64,000 nucleotides of DNA from assembly GCA_033060915.1 (NCBI GenBank), contig CM065381.1, positions 5,326,501 to 5,390,500 of the forward strand, read 5' to 3'. Below, piece after piece: positions 25,001-35,372 of the stretch. The translations under genes and the position numbers were made by a program. The DNA is from Euryodendron excelsum (taxonomy: Eukaryota > Streptophyta > Magnoliopsida > Ericales > Pentaphylacaceae). Position 1 is the stretch's first letter; each line of letters starts with the position of its first letter. Under the pieces are notes generated by a model that saw only the letters and a list, made by a program, of their open reading frames with translations, had not been told where the DNA came from and made no database searches.

Positions 25001-26554
25001 ACCTAGGCTACTGGGTTACCTGCTCTTCTATCACCTTAGCTTGGTTGATGACCATGGCTGGACAAAGTCACTGATGCACAAACATACTAAAGTGCACTTT
25101 TTCCCCATATTTTTTCAAAAAAGCTGCTTGTATCACTGTATTGTAATGTTAGGCACTCCTGTTACTACGCTTACTAGTGTTTTTAATTTAGTTTGTATTT
25201 GCTTTTCTATGTAAAAGATTATTTGCTTACAGGCTTTTTTTTGCCCTTTTCGAATTTTGTCATACAGTTACCATACTAATGTTTTGCCATGTTGTTGAGG
25301 TTTCATCCACATACAAACATTTTCCTTTTATTTACTTTTTTCTGTAAATTTTCAGTAATTTTTATATATTGATTTGCTCTTACGACCAACATATTTCCTT
25401 GAAATAAGTTTTTTGATTATTGTGATCACTTTATGGCACATGCACTGTTTCAGAAATCTTTAGCTTGAAATGGGGTGTTCTAATTTCATGATGAAATGGA
25501 ACTTAAATTTTCCTTATGTATGTTTCTTTAAATTAGGTATCATCCATTCACCTTTTCAACTTATTACTAATTTAAAAAACCCTAAATAGTCAGAAAATTC
25601 TGTAATCATTGCTAGTGGAAGGATTTATTTGAACAAATACTAGAGAAAGATAATTTACTCCATTTCATGAAATCAGAGGATGTGCAAGGCTTTAATGTTC
25701 ATCGGGTGACTACTACTAGACAAGTGCTTGGTTATTGTCATTGTTTGGTTATTTTGTTGCAGACTAAACCCAAGGGTAATCTTTCTGGAGCAAAGCGTAA
25801 AGCTGTGACACCACCAGCGTCAGGTGCTAGTGAGCTTCCTTCAGTTGGTTTAAAGAAACCTAAAGAGGAGTGGAGTTGTGCAATCTGTCAAGTTACTGCC
25901 ACGAGCGAGCGAGGATTAAACGAACACCTTCAGGGAAAGAAACACAAGGCCAGAGAAGCAGGACTACGAGCTCTGAGGACAGGCAAGAACTATGCGATTG
26001 GGCTTTTCCCAAAGAAGATTGGCAAGCCCATTAAGCTTGCAGAGAAGACTGATAATCAGAACTCGAAGCCGGAGGCAAAACCAGGAGGGGAATCACTTCA
26101 GGTTAACAAAACTGGGGAGATATTATTGCAGAAAAAGTCCAATGCAGAAGATGTAAAGCAGAACTGTGACTTAGCATTGCAAGTAAGTCGAGATACCAAT
26201 GATTTGAAGAGTAAAAAGGGAAACTCGGCACAGAAATTGCAGAAAACTGGCGATTACAAGAAGAAGAGGTTTACGTTCTGGTGTGAAATGTGTCAGGTCG
26301 GAGCCTATTCCGAGAAAGTGATGAACACTCATAAGAAAGGAAAGAAGCACTTGGGACGGCTTCAGGAACTAAACCAAAATGGTGGATCTGCCCCAGCTGC
26401 TCAAGTAGATGAGGCTCCTCGGAAGGAAAACGATCCAGACGTGATTGCCAAAGATGGAAAAGAAGAAACACCGGACAATGATGGAGCTGTAGATGGAGAG
26501 GCAGTGGAAAATCATCAGGCAGCCGAGAATGCACCTAATAACGACACCGATTGA
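15065..26554 (+). CDS. Plant protein with two U1-type (zf-met) C2H2 zinc fingers
   Basis: Three exons, 15065-15164, 15490-15947 and 25763-26554, join in phase to 449 residues. Residues 1-33 start MEFKFRAIDEQASTY. Exon 2 encodes a charged helix, about 53-101, rich in Glu and Arg, probably a coiled coil. Exon 3 holds two matching fingers, C225-C228-H241-H247 and C360-C363-H376-H382, both C-x2-C-x12-H-x5-H, a spacing typical of U1/matrin fingers that bind RNA or dsRNA. The tail after 390 is acidic and probably disordered. The exon 2 donor CTG|GTCAGT was preferred over an in-frame alternative at 15920 because homologues I recall carry the VIFL segment there. Orthology to At2g24030 is suggested by gene order from memory. 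The role is probably nuclear RNA binding, but no specific function is known to me. Confidence 0.85.
15955..16038. repeat. CT then GT compound microsatellite at splice donor
   Basis: A CT repeat of about 45 bp starts five bases after the exon 2 donor GT (15948), and a GT repeat (about 16023-16038) follows. Length polymorphism is likely, and the first unit lies within the region contacted during donor recognition. Confidence 0.9.
18120..18290. repeat. Dispersed MITE family A, copy in the zinc-finger gene intron
   Basis: It carries the family words AATGCTATACAAGTAGAATTTTC (start) and CATCACTATCACATCATTATG, and ends near ATAGAATTTTACCATTAG, so ends and core match the copies near 9666 and 52373. 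Boundaries are approximate. Confidence 0.5.
23190..23450 (-). pseudogene. Fragment of a subfamily-II ethylene receptor (ETR2/EIN4 type), GAF region
   Basis: Read on the minus strand from about 23450, the frame gives SRILRPDLALGAASSGGS, then AAIRMSALHVSNFKGG, then EIVEACYAILVMVIPSEND. A frameshift near 23265 follows, and the next frame resumes with VWSYNDMEIVEVVADQ before similarity stops at about 23199. These blocks are characteristic of the GAF domain of ETR2/EIN4-like receptors, just before the histidine-kinase-like domain. About 85 codons are recognisable. No transmembrane, kinase or receiver part is visible on either side, there is no start codon, and the frameshift breaks it. It lies inside an intron of the zinc-finger gene in antisense orientation. 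I recall a receptor-gene exon boundary at VADQ, so this may be a captured exon end, but that was not checked. Confidence 0.75.
24233..24259. promoter_or_regulatory. Imperfect palindrome with two inverted ACGTGTCA motifs
   Basis: The 27-bp near-palindrome places ACGTGTCA and TGACACGT around a centre containing CCTCATGAGG. ACGTGTC is an ABRE/G-box-like core recognised by bZIP factors. An ACGTCACC lies 30 bp upstream. The surrounding 24180-24560 is also less AT-rich than the rest of the intron, suggesting an inserted element or an intronic regulatory segment. Confidence 0.4.
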
Positions 26555-27512
26555 TGAGGTCCATCTCCCGTGGGTAGGTAGATGCCGAAGGAAGGAGAGT
26601 CTGTGATCTGCAGAAACCACTGCATTCATTCGATTTCCATCCAAAATTTAGACTTGCGAGTTGTGTAATCTTTACTTTGTGTGTAACTTATCCATAATGT
26701 GGGATGCTTGTTTGAATTCGGGCTTTGATTTCGAAGTTGCATGTTTTGTAGAATGGGACTACAAAAACAGCCTATTTTCAAATACCCAGAAATCAGACTA
26801 GCCCTCTGTTTTCCTTTCCCTCCTCTTCTTCGTCCGACTCACCAAGGGATAAATTGATAGCAATTCATTTTCCTTCCATTCCAACCTGTCCTATGCATCC
26901 TCCCAAGCAAACATCATAGTTCAACAAAATTAAGCCCAAAAGAGGCTACCGCTATTGATGGTTTTGCCAAGTGAATTTCAAACTAGACTAGAATTCTGTG
27001 TTTGGATCTTAGAACGTGGGGGTGGGGGGGGGAGGGGGGAATGGAAGTCCGTTTTCTGTCCGATTCTGTTTCCCTTACCGCATGGTTTCCAAGCTATATC
27101 CTAGCAACCACAAAACCTTAACACGAGCTACCCAACCACAACTTCTACTAATAAAAAAAACCCAAAAAAAGTTTTAACAGCAATTTTACTTTGTTCTTTG
27201 ACAAGATGCACTAGTCAAAAGACCAGAAGAAACAAAACATCATGGAAACTGAAGGTAACAATTCCAATTCCAAATTTTCCTTGTATTGCCCGTCCAACTA
27301 GCAGGAAATAAATACATGAAAACAAAACACTAGGAACATTAAATTTTGATACCTTGCAATATTCGATTTCCATCTATATTCAACATATAAAAGCTATGTT
27401 TTCCTTTACAAGGAGAAGAAAAGAGAACAAGAAAATTTTAGGAGAAAGAATAACTATTCAAAGCAGGATGATCTTGAGCCTTGACCACCTGTTGCAATTC
27501 AAGAATAATAAC
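26555..27512. other. 3' UTR of zinc-finger gene and convergent spacer
   Basis: Downstream of the TGA at 26552-26554 comes a probable 3' UTR of about 150-200 bp, then AT-rich spacer up to the stop codon of the convergent minus-strand gene at 27513. A G-rich run with few interruptions occupies 27018-27039. Nothing else is identified. Confidence 0.55.
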
Positions 27513-29621
27513 TTAAACCTTCAAGGCAACCTGGTCTTGCCATGAAATCTTCCGCTTCCCCGCCCGACTCGGTCCATTTCCAATATTCCTACAAATGGAT
27601 AATTTCAAATCATTGAGCTGCTCATCGGTTCCACCTCTGATGGTGAATTTCTTTGGCTCCTCGACTCTCAATGGCTCGTCACCATCCAGTAATTCCTCCT
27701 CCTCTACCTGAAACATTGGAGCCAAATGAAAACCAATAAGAGAAAAGTAACTGCTAGCATTTAGGAATTTGTAGTTCGTAAATTATCTAATAGTTTACCA
27801 AGATCTGGTTCAAGTCAAAAGTTGGAGCTCGGTTTTGCACAGCATCCTCCCTCCCAACGTGAGTCCTTTCCATCTCGTTTAAATCAAAAGCTGGAGCTGG
27901 GTTTTGGGGAGCAGTTTCCTTCCCACTATACAACCTTTCCGTCTGGTTCAAATCAAGAATCGGGGTTAAGTTTCGAAAGGCAGCCTCCTTTCCACCATAT
28001 GATCTTTCCTTCTGGTTTACATCAAACACTGGAGTTGTGTTTCTGTTTCTAAGACTAGCTTCTTTTTCACTACGTATCCTACCCTTCTGGTTTAGATCAA
28101 GAACCGGACTTGGATTCCGATGAGCAGATTCCTTTGCACTAAAATTCATTTCCTTCTGGTTCATATACAAAACTGTGGCTAAGTCTCGCGGGTTGGCTTC
28201 CTTTCTACGGTAAGTTTTCTTCTTCAAAGAGTTTTTGGGCTGAGTTACAATTTTCGGTGGTTGAACCAGTTCTCCTCCCTGTGGGGGTTTTGCAGCCTTG
28301 TTGTTCAATAGGTACTTGTATCGTCGCCGCAGAAACCTGCGATTCAGAATAAAAAACCACTGCCTGAGTCTTACCATTGAAGTAAGAACCTCCGAAAGTT
28401 CACTAAATAATATATTGATATATATATATATATATATATGTAACAAGCAAATCCCAGACTATTTCACATTGAAATTCAATTTTGATATGTTTTCAGCATT
28501 TTAATTATAATGTATGTAAGTTGTGATAAACCAAACAAAATTTTGACAGTTTCTGACCTATAATTTCAGTTGAAATATCATCGGACAAATAAATGAGTAT
28601 GAACAAATTAAGTGAACTATAGTCTACAAACAAATTACAAATAACAATTTTCGATAGCAATCCAATCATACAACATAAGCATATCAACAAAATATGAAGG
28701 AAACCAAACGGAAACAATCCCAAGCAACATTTGCAGGACTCAAAATACATTAAGGTGAAAAATCATACCGGACTTCAGCTAATAGGGTTAATTTCCTCTG
28801 TTTCGTGGTCTCCAACTTGTTTCTCATGGCCTCAGTTTCCTGCACGATGCTAAGTTTATTAAACCATCCATAGCTAACTAGAATAAATTGAAACCATTTT
28901 GAGTAAACCAGTGCCACAGGCAAAAATACCCTATATAAACTTACTGAGTCATGGAGAAATGAGCCAAAATCTAACAAGAGATCCACAAGGAAATTCTATG
29001 AAACTAGAGAAAGAAAATAAAATGGATTGGACTTCAAAATTTAAATTTAAAAAAATACCAGAAAGGGTTAATATAAACTACATACAAGGAATCTTCAAAA
29101 CCTAAGAAGAAACCCACACAAAAATAAAAAAGGTTAAAAAGATTCAAAACGAGATAAAATTTTTCAACAAATGATGAAAACCCAGATCAGAGGAAGAAAA
29201 TATAATATCTGATTACATAGGAAAAAAAAACTTGGATCTATGAAAATTTCTGCACAATAAGGGTTGGGTTTTCTTCCTAAAAGACTCGTATGAAGTAAAA
29301 TTAAAGAACTGCAGAGAATACCCACTAAAATTGAGGTAATAAAGAGGCAAATTTATCCAAAACAGAGTATAGAAAACCACATGAAGGAAGATCATAGACA
29401 TACAGATCAAACCCATAAAAAAGATTACACAAAACCCAGAAACAAATTTCAAAGAAAATCATAGATCTTCGGCATATAGGAAGAAAACACAGAAAGAAAG
29501 TTACCTTCTGCAACTCTTGATAGTCCTGCATGAGAGTCTGATGCTTGAACCTGGCCTTAGCATCCTCATATGAACGATAAGGAGATGGATCCAAAGCAAC
29601 CCCTTTCATCTTCTTAGACAT
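27513..29621 (-). CDS. Conserved plant protein of unknown function with FLRRRYKYL motif and DLN repeats
   Basis: Four exons, 29505-29621, 28769-28839, 27799-28336 and 27513-27707, join in phase to 306 residues. Residues 1-62 (starting MSKKMKGVALDPSPY) form a probable coiled coil running into the basic FLRRRYKYL motif at 64-72. Residues about 119-242 are five degenerate 23-25-residue repeats, each with a D-[LV]-N-[QE] core, ending FDLNQIL. The C-terminus (243-306) includes RAGKRKISWQDQVALKV. The ends match a plant-only family I remember as unnamed; the gene order suggests At4g30630. The repeated DLN motifs resemble EAR-type repression motifs but lack the full DLNxxP, so a co-repressor role is speculation. 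It converges on the zinc-finger gene. Confidence 0.85.
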
Positions 29622-29830
29622 CAGATCACAAGAAACACAAAGAACCCACTAGCCAATAAATAATAAACTTGAACAAGATCGAGATAGAGAGATATACACG
29701 AAATAATATACAGAGAGAAAGAGGGCGAGAGAGAGAGGTTGGCAAGTAATAATGAAGATAGGGTAGAGAAAGGAAAGAGAGAAAGAGAGGAGATGAGAAG
29801 GTTCTCGCTTTCCTGTTTTCTCTGTGAAAC
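29622..29830 (-). promoter_or_regulatory. CT-rich leader of the unknown-function gene
   Basis: The sense strand is a mix of CT repeats and pyrimidine tracts (complement of GAGAGA clusters at 29690-29800) directly upstream of the ATG at 29621. It is the likely 5' UTR and core promoter. No clear TATA box was located. Confidence 0.4.
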
Positions 29831-30241
29831 TCTGACCAAGACAAAGCCCAAAAAGCCCACATAAATCGGGGAAAAACATAGTTCTTTTGGGACAGTGAAG
29901 TAATGAAGATGGGGATTTTTGGGTTGGGTTGCAGAAGGGTATTTGTGGCAACATGTTATTTTTTTGGTTGTGTGAGGTGGGTTTGGGTTGGAGGACATTT
30001 GAAGACACCTCTTATTTCTTCTCTCCTCTCTCTATCTTTCCTTTCTTTGTTGTTTTTCTTCTACATAAATTTTGGTCCAGCTGGGCCATTAGAGAGAGAG
30101 AGAGAGACTTGGATGGCGTGGACTCTTCTTTGTTTTTGATGGGAGGGGTGCGTGGAGTTTCTATGTTTCTTCACTTCTTTCCTTTTCTTTTCGTGTGTTT
30201 GCCTCTGCTATGATAGATGATAGATATATCTACATATATGC

Positions 30242-30301
<60 letters not shown>
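30242..30301. repeat. AT/GA compound microsatellite
   Basis: A TA repeat passes into an uninterrupted GA repeat of about 46 bp ending at 30301. It lies outside any gene, in the region upstream of the minus-strand gene. Confidence 0.9.
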
Positions 30302-30303
<2 letters not shown>

Positions 30304-32000
30304 GGATGAGAAGGTGCTGTAAAAAGCAAGAGAAGCATAAATGGAATTGGGCGGGATGCTGTTTTCTGATTTGTTGCAGTCGTTGGTATCACCTTGTTTT
30401 TAGGCTTGAGGTCTGTGATGGTCGTTGTGATTGTGATTCTTTTCTTTTCACACTATTATACAACCCCAATTGTCCAAATTACACATATACCCTTCTGCTG
30501 TCTTCCCTGTATCAGACGTCATACAGTACTTTTATCAAACTTCCAGCATCTCGCATATCAATCACTAATAAGTAATTATTAACGGTGAACTGTGTTATGC
30601 ATGATAAAACACTTTTATATTCACTGAAATTTTTTTTATTTTATATAAATACATTATCAAAATACATGTGATAAGCTTATAATGTATTAGTAAACTATCA
30701 ATAAATTAAAATATTTAAATTAAATCAAAGATTAAAGAGAATTAATTCATATAATAATGCATTAAAAATTACAGTAACTAATTATCCCATTAAATTAAAA
30801 GAAATTACAAAATATGTCATTTCTGATAAATCAATACATTATTTCTTTAGTTGAACACTCTAATCTTTGCAAATATATAAAAAAATTTACTAAAGAAATG
30901 TAAGTAATTTAGATTTAATATGAATAATAAAGTTGATAGTTATAAAAGGATTTTCATAATTTATAACAATATTGTGAAACTATATGCAATTGAGGATGCT
31001 AGCACTGGGAGATAAAAAAAAAAAAATTAAAAGCAAGAAGATTATTTTTTCTGACCTTGTACAGTAAAGTGAATAGGGATTACCATAACATTGATTAAAA
31101 TATAATTAATTATTTTAACTTGTTGCTATCATATAATAGTGGAAAATAAAAGGATCATTAATCACCCATATTCTAATATGCTATGAGTGTGCCCAATAAA
31201 ATTGAAGCTCAATCGATCTATTGATGTTGATTTTTAAAATGAAAGGATCGTGACGGAGTCTTAGACCAAATTGTTAACAATTCAATTTTGAAATATGATC
31301 AACATTTTCAAAACTTCTTTTGGTATATCACATAATAAAAAAAATAATATATGGTTATTAATTATTAGAATCAAAGGGAAAAGTTATACAATACAGTTTC
31401 TTTTATTTTCAAACATTGTCTTCTTAATTACAAATAAAAGTTGGATGTAAATTGCTTGAATTTTTCTATTCAATTACCAAAACACCAAGTATTTTAGTTT
31501 TAATCTCCTAGCCAAAAAAAAAAAAATGTAGGAAAAAAGAAAGAGAAATGATAACAAAGGAGAAGGAAATCAGGACAAAATAATGTAAAGTCATTTATAC
31601 AAAAACTGGGTATATTAGCTAGTAACTTCATGATTTAAATTGAAAACTTCTTTGACTAATTTTCAACTCAAACAATAAGCTTGTCAATCATTTTAAATAG
31701 AAAACTTTATGATTTATTTAAATTTAATCAACATGATTTTTATGTATGTTTTATTTAAAAAATATACTTCTAAATTTAACAATTTGAAAATCTAATTTAC
31801 TTTCTCCACCAAAAAAAACTCATATAAAGGAGTTGAAAGATATTACCATATTGATCAATGAATTAATTATTATATTTGAAGCGGAACAATCAATAGTTAT
31901 ATGACATGTGTATTTTTGTATTTTATAAGTTCAAAATTCTAAAAAAATTGGGCTAAGAGTTCGAAGCTCAAAGAGTTCTTATCGTTCTACTATAATATAT

Positions 32001-33220
32001 AACTAGCAGTGAACCCGAGTTATGCGCGGAATATAGAGAATGCATTTTATATTTTTTAAATAAAAATAAAGAATTTAGATTATGTTTTTATATTTTATAC
32101 TACTAATATGAATTTTACTAAATAGTAAATTACAATTATTACTTAAAGTTAAAAATTTATTCCATACTATACATCCATATCATAAAAAATTATTCTAAAA
32201 AAATTTACTAAAAAACATCAAATTACATTAGAGTCACATGATTAAAATATTTGAAATACTTGTGGTTTCTTTATTATTTAAAACATACTCCAAAGATTTT
32301 TTTTTTTTATTTTGATTAAATATTTTTTTAAATAAAATATTCTAATATAGGGTTGACTAAATGTTTTTTAAATAGAATATTATGAAGGTATTGCAATTGG
32401 TTATGAGACCATTGAAATTGAAACATTGGATCAATATTTTTAGCTTTAAAAACATCATTGCCAATTATTATAATATATAACATAGATTGATGGTTATAAT
32501 ACTTTAAGGAAATTAAGATTGAAGAATGAAATTTTAGAGTTTATTAATTACGTTTCTAAATTCCTTTTTTAACCAATCATCGAAGCCACGAGATTGGACA
32601 TTTTGAAATAGGGACCTAAAATTAAAAAAATTAGTTAAATGTTTCAACTTTAATGGTCTCGTAACCAATAGCAATAACATACACTATAGATTTATTTTTT
32701 TTCTTTCTAAAAATTAAAATTAAAATTAAAATTATTTGAATAAAAAATTTTAAAGTTTTGAACGTAAGCAAGAACTTTCCAAAATTATAATAAAACATGC
32801 ATAACAGTTGTGAAAATAATGTGCTTGCCCATTTAAATCAGTAAAAACTAAATTGAAAATCATGTTACAATAATAATAATATTCAAATTCTTTGGCTAAA
32901 TTTGTTGTTTTAAGTGATAATATTTAATTCACGTTATTGGAATCCATTTACAATAAGTGAACACGTGCATTTATCGAGTTATAAATCAATATAGTTTCTT
33001 AGCAAAATTTTAAGCATATTTATTTTCTATCGCAGTTTTAAGGACTTTTATTGCACTTAAATTATAGAATTTAGTTTAGAACATTTTTATTTTATTTATA
33101 ATACAGTTCATATTAAGAATGTAACATTTAAGAATAAAAATAATCATTTGTTTTTATAAAATTTTCTTATTTTTGAATTTATTCTTTCCTTCTATGCATA
33201 GCAGGTGCTTACTGCTAGTT
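32001..33220. mobile_element. Non-autonomous element with AACTAGCAGT inverted termini
   Basis: The left end starts AACTAGCAGTGAACCCGAG and the right end, read on the minus strand, starts AACTAGCAGTAAGCACCTG; 21 of the first 30 positions match. An internal inverted repeat (about 32385-32430 against 32630-32680, both with the word GAGACCATT or its complement) makes a large foldback. No transposase is visible. The GTGAACCCG-ATGCGCGG-type terminus is a motif I associate with plant Mutator- or Helitron-like debris. The superfamily cannot be assigned, and no convincing target duplication was found. Confidence 0.55.
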
Positions 33221-33420
33221 AAAATTTATATATATTGGTGGCAGTAGTAATTGTGTATGTTTATTATTGGACACCAAATTTGAAGAACCCAACAATCATA
33301 AGACATGGTGATCGCCCATTGCAAGACATATCTTTTATATGCAGATTAGTTGCTTGTAATCAATGGTGTAATAAATGTCCATTCGTTGCAATTGATATAC
33401 CATCACAATTGAGCATTCTA

Positions 33421-34300
33421 TGTAAGGAGCATACTTGAAGAAAATTTGACAAACTAACCATATAAACTAACTTTGAAACAACATAGTATCAGGAAACAAT
33501 TTTAATTTATTTTTGGTTTTTTATTTTTGATATTTTTTAAGTGGTATCATTGATGGGTAATAACAATATCATAAATTTTAAAATTAATTTTATTTTCTAT
33601 TAAAAACTATATGTCAGGAGTACAATTAAATAAAATTTGACAAATTTACTTATAGATTACGTGACAAAATAAAACAAAATTTAAAGTAAAAAATTAAATT
33701 TGAAACAAGCAATAATCAAGAAAATTTTGATCTATTCTTTTTTTACTTTTTAAACATTTTTGAGGAGGTATGATTGATGGATAATAACATCGTATATAGT
33801 GTCTGTTAAATGTGTACTTCGTACATTAGAAATTTAAAATCGTTGTTATTTTGTATTAAAAATTACATTTAAGGCACATGAAAAAAATTTGAAAAACTTA
33901 CCATATAGTCTAAAACACAAAATATAATAAAGTTTGAAACAACTCATAGTATCAAGTAAATTTGGATTTATAGTCTAAAAGAAAAAATATAATAAAATTT
34001 AAAGTAAAAAGAATGAGTTTGAAACAACTAATAGTATTAAGAAAATTTAATTTTTTTTATTACTTTTTAAGATTTTTTATGAAGGTATGAATGATGGGTA
34101 ATAACAATATTAATATTTTGTTAAGTATATACTTCTTAGTATAGAAATTTAATATTTTCTTAAAGATTCTATGTAAGGAGTGTAATTGAAGAAAATTTGA
34201 AAAACTTACCATATAGAATAGAACAAAATATAATGAAATTTGAAGTAAAAAAATAAATTTGAAACAACTAATAGTATCAAGACATGTTTATACTTTCATT
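33421..34300. repeat. Degenerate tandem array, units about 190-300 bp
   Basis: Units begin with variants of TGTAAGGAG-TTGAAGAAAATTTGA near 33421, 33612, 33866 and 34172, each followed in order by ACTTACCATATAG, AAAATTTGAAGTAAAAA, GAAACAACTAATAGTATCAAG and ATGATGGGTAATAACAATAT. A partial unit lies near 33970. Spacing varies, so the array is old or has lost pieces. Confidence 0.7.
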
Positions 34301-34602
34301 ATAATAATTTAAAAATATGAGAAAATTATATTAGAACTTTCAATTTCAAAGATCCCCTATCATTTTACTATAATATATAGTATATATAGATTTGAATGAA
34401 AAAGTTTATTTTTTATAACTTTTATCCAACAAAAACTAGAATATGTGGCAACAGTAAATTTAAAAATAAGAGCCACAATAATAGTTGTTTTGGATTGAAA
34501 TGACAAAACTACAGACGACTATATCATTTTAATAAAAATATTGTTTGGATAGTTTAATCCTTCCTTTTAATGGATTTTCTATGCATGTGTTCTATATTGG
34601 GA

Positions 34603-34695
34603 ATGTAATACAATCAAAAAATTTATACAGAACATCACCGCATCATTGTAGACCTTTCGATGGAATTTTTGTACAATTTTTTTTGAAAAAATAGC
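34603..34695. repeat. Short derivative of MITE family A
   Basis: It contains AATGTAATACAATCAAAAAA at one end, the core CATCACCGCATCATTGTAG, and TTTTTGTACAATTTT near the other end, matching the termini and core of the longer copies. Confidence 0.5.
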
Positions 34696-35009
34696 ATTTT
34701 CCTTCCGTCTTCTTATAAAGGAAGATGTAAAGGTCAAAGCCTTTTGATTGGCTCCCAAATTTTCTCTTCTTCATCACTCTCCTCTTACATTGAGGTACTA
34801 TTGATTTCTCATTAGGTTTTAGTTAAATAAAATTTAAAGAGCATCTAGTTAATAATTTACACTATATTTGTCAATTTTGTTGGGGGTATGGTAGTCAATG
34901 CAAAATCATGTATCCCTTTTAATGCATATATATGTCCCATCCATACCTAACGTCTGGACTCTGGACCTGTGTGCTGCCTATCTCCACCTGCCTAGCAAGT
35001 AGCAGCTTA

Positions 35010-35372
35010 CTAGAACCCATTAGAGCAAATAACAAGACTGTGTCCACCGAATAAGTGAAGGGGCAATTCAGTAAATTGATCCTGACATGGACTGATGGTA
35101 CCCACACTGCATGTAAACCCACCATGGTAGACTTTGCAAATTGGGCACAGCTCCTCTTCTCTGGCTGTGAATGCATGTGCGGAGGTTGAAGCTGAGAGAA
35201 GGGAAAATGAAAAAGCTGATGTGGCTCTTGTAGATTGGTTCTTTGGGCTAGCAGAATTTTGCCCGACTCCATCACATAGATAGGCTGTGGAAACCAATTT
35301 AGAATCCTGCTCCGCTTGGGCTTCGACTTGGGCTTTAGGATAAGAGCCCGTCTTCAGGCTAAGCGGAAGCAA
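35010..35372 (-). other. Unrecognised open frame of about 120 codons
   Basis: The frame includes EEELCPICKVYHGG near its centre, which loosely recalls a zinc-binding Cys pair. I do not recognise a family, there are no convincing splice signals or conserved neighbours, and a second overlapping frame is also open. It may be a gene remnant or chance. It is listed because it is longer than most chance frames in this AT-rich stretch. Confidence 0.2.

Larger units (their letters stand above)
15948..25762 (+). other. Giant 9.8-kb intron of the zinc-finger gene
   Basis: It runs from the donor GTCAGT at 15948 to the acceptor TTTTGTTGCAG at 25762; both flanking exons are phase 0 here. It contains a CT/GT microsatellite immediately after the donor (15955-16038), T10-G16 at 17413-17438, a MITE-like segment near 18120-18290, an AT tract at 17758-17776, the ethylene-receptor fragment at 23190-23450, and a 27-bp palindrome of ACGTGTCA motifs at 24233-24259. 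No intact gene was found inside. The upstream reading frame continuing through 25667-25762 is intronic. Confidence 0.7.

Noticed and set aside
25667..25762. Upstream extension of the exon 3 frame, as if it were a separate gene start
   Set aside because: A good acceptor TTTTGTTGCAG at 25762, phase match to exon 2 and lack of family resemblance before TKPKG show this stretch is intron.
29621..29998. Overlapping open frames upstream of the unknown-function gene on the minus strand
   Set aside because: They are pyrimidine-rich leader and promoter sequence giving Ser/Leu-rich translations; the in-frame start with family resemblance is at 29621.
33235..33438. 67-codon plus-strand frame with several Cys
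   Set aside because: There is no family resemblance or splice context, and it lies between two repeat elements; probably chance.
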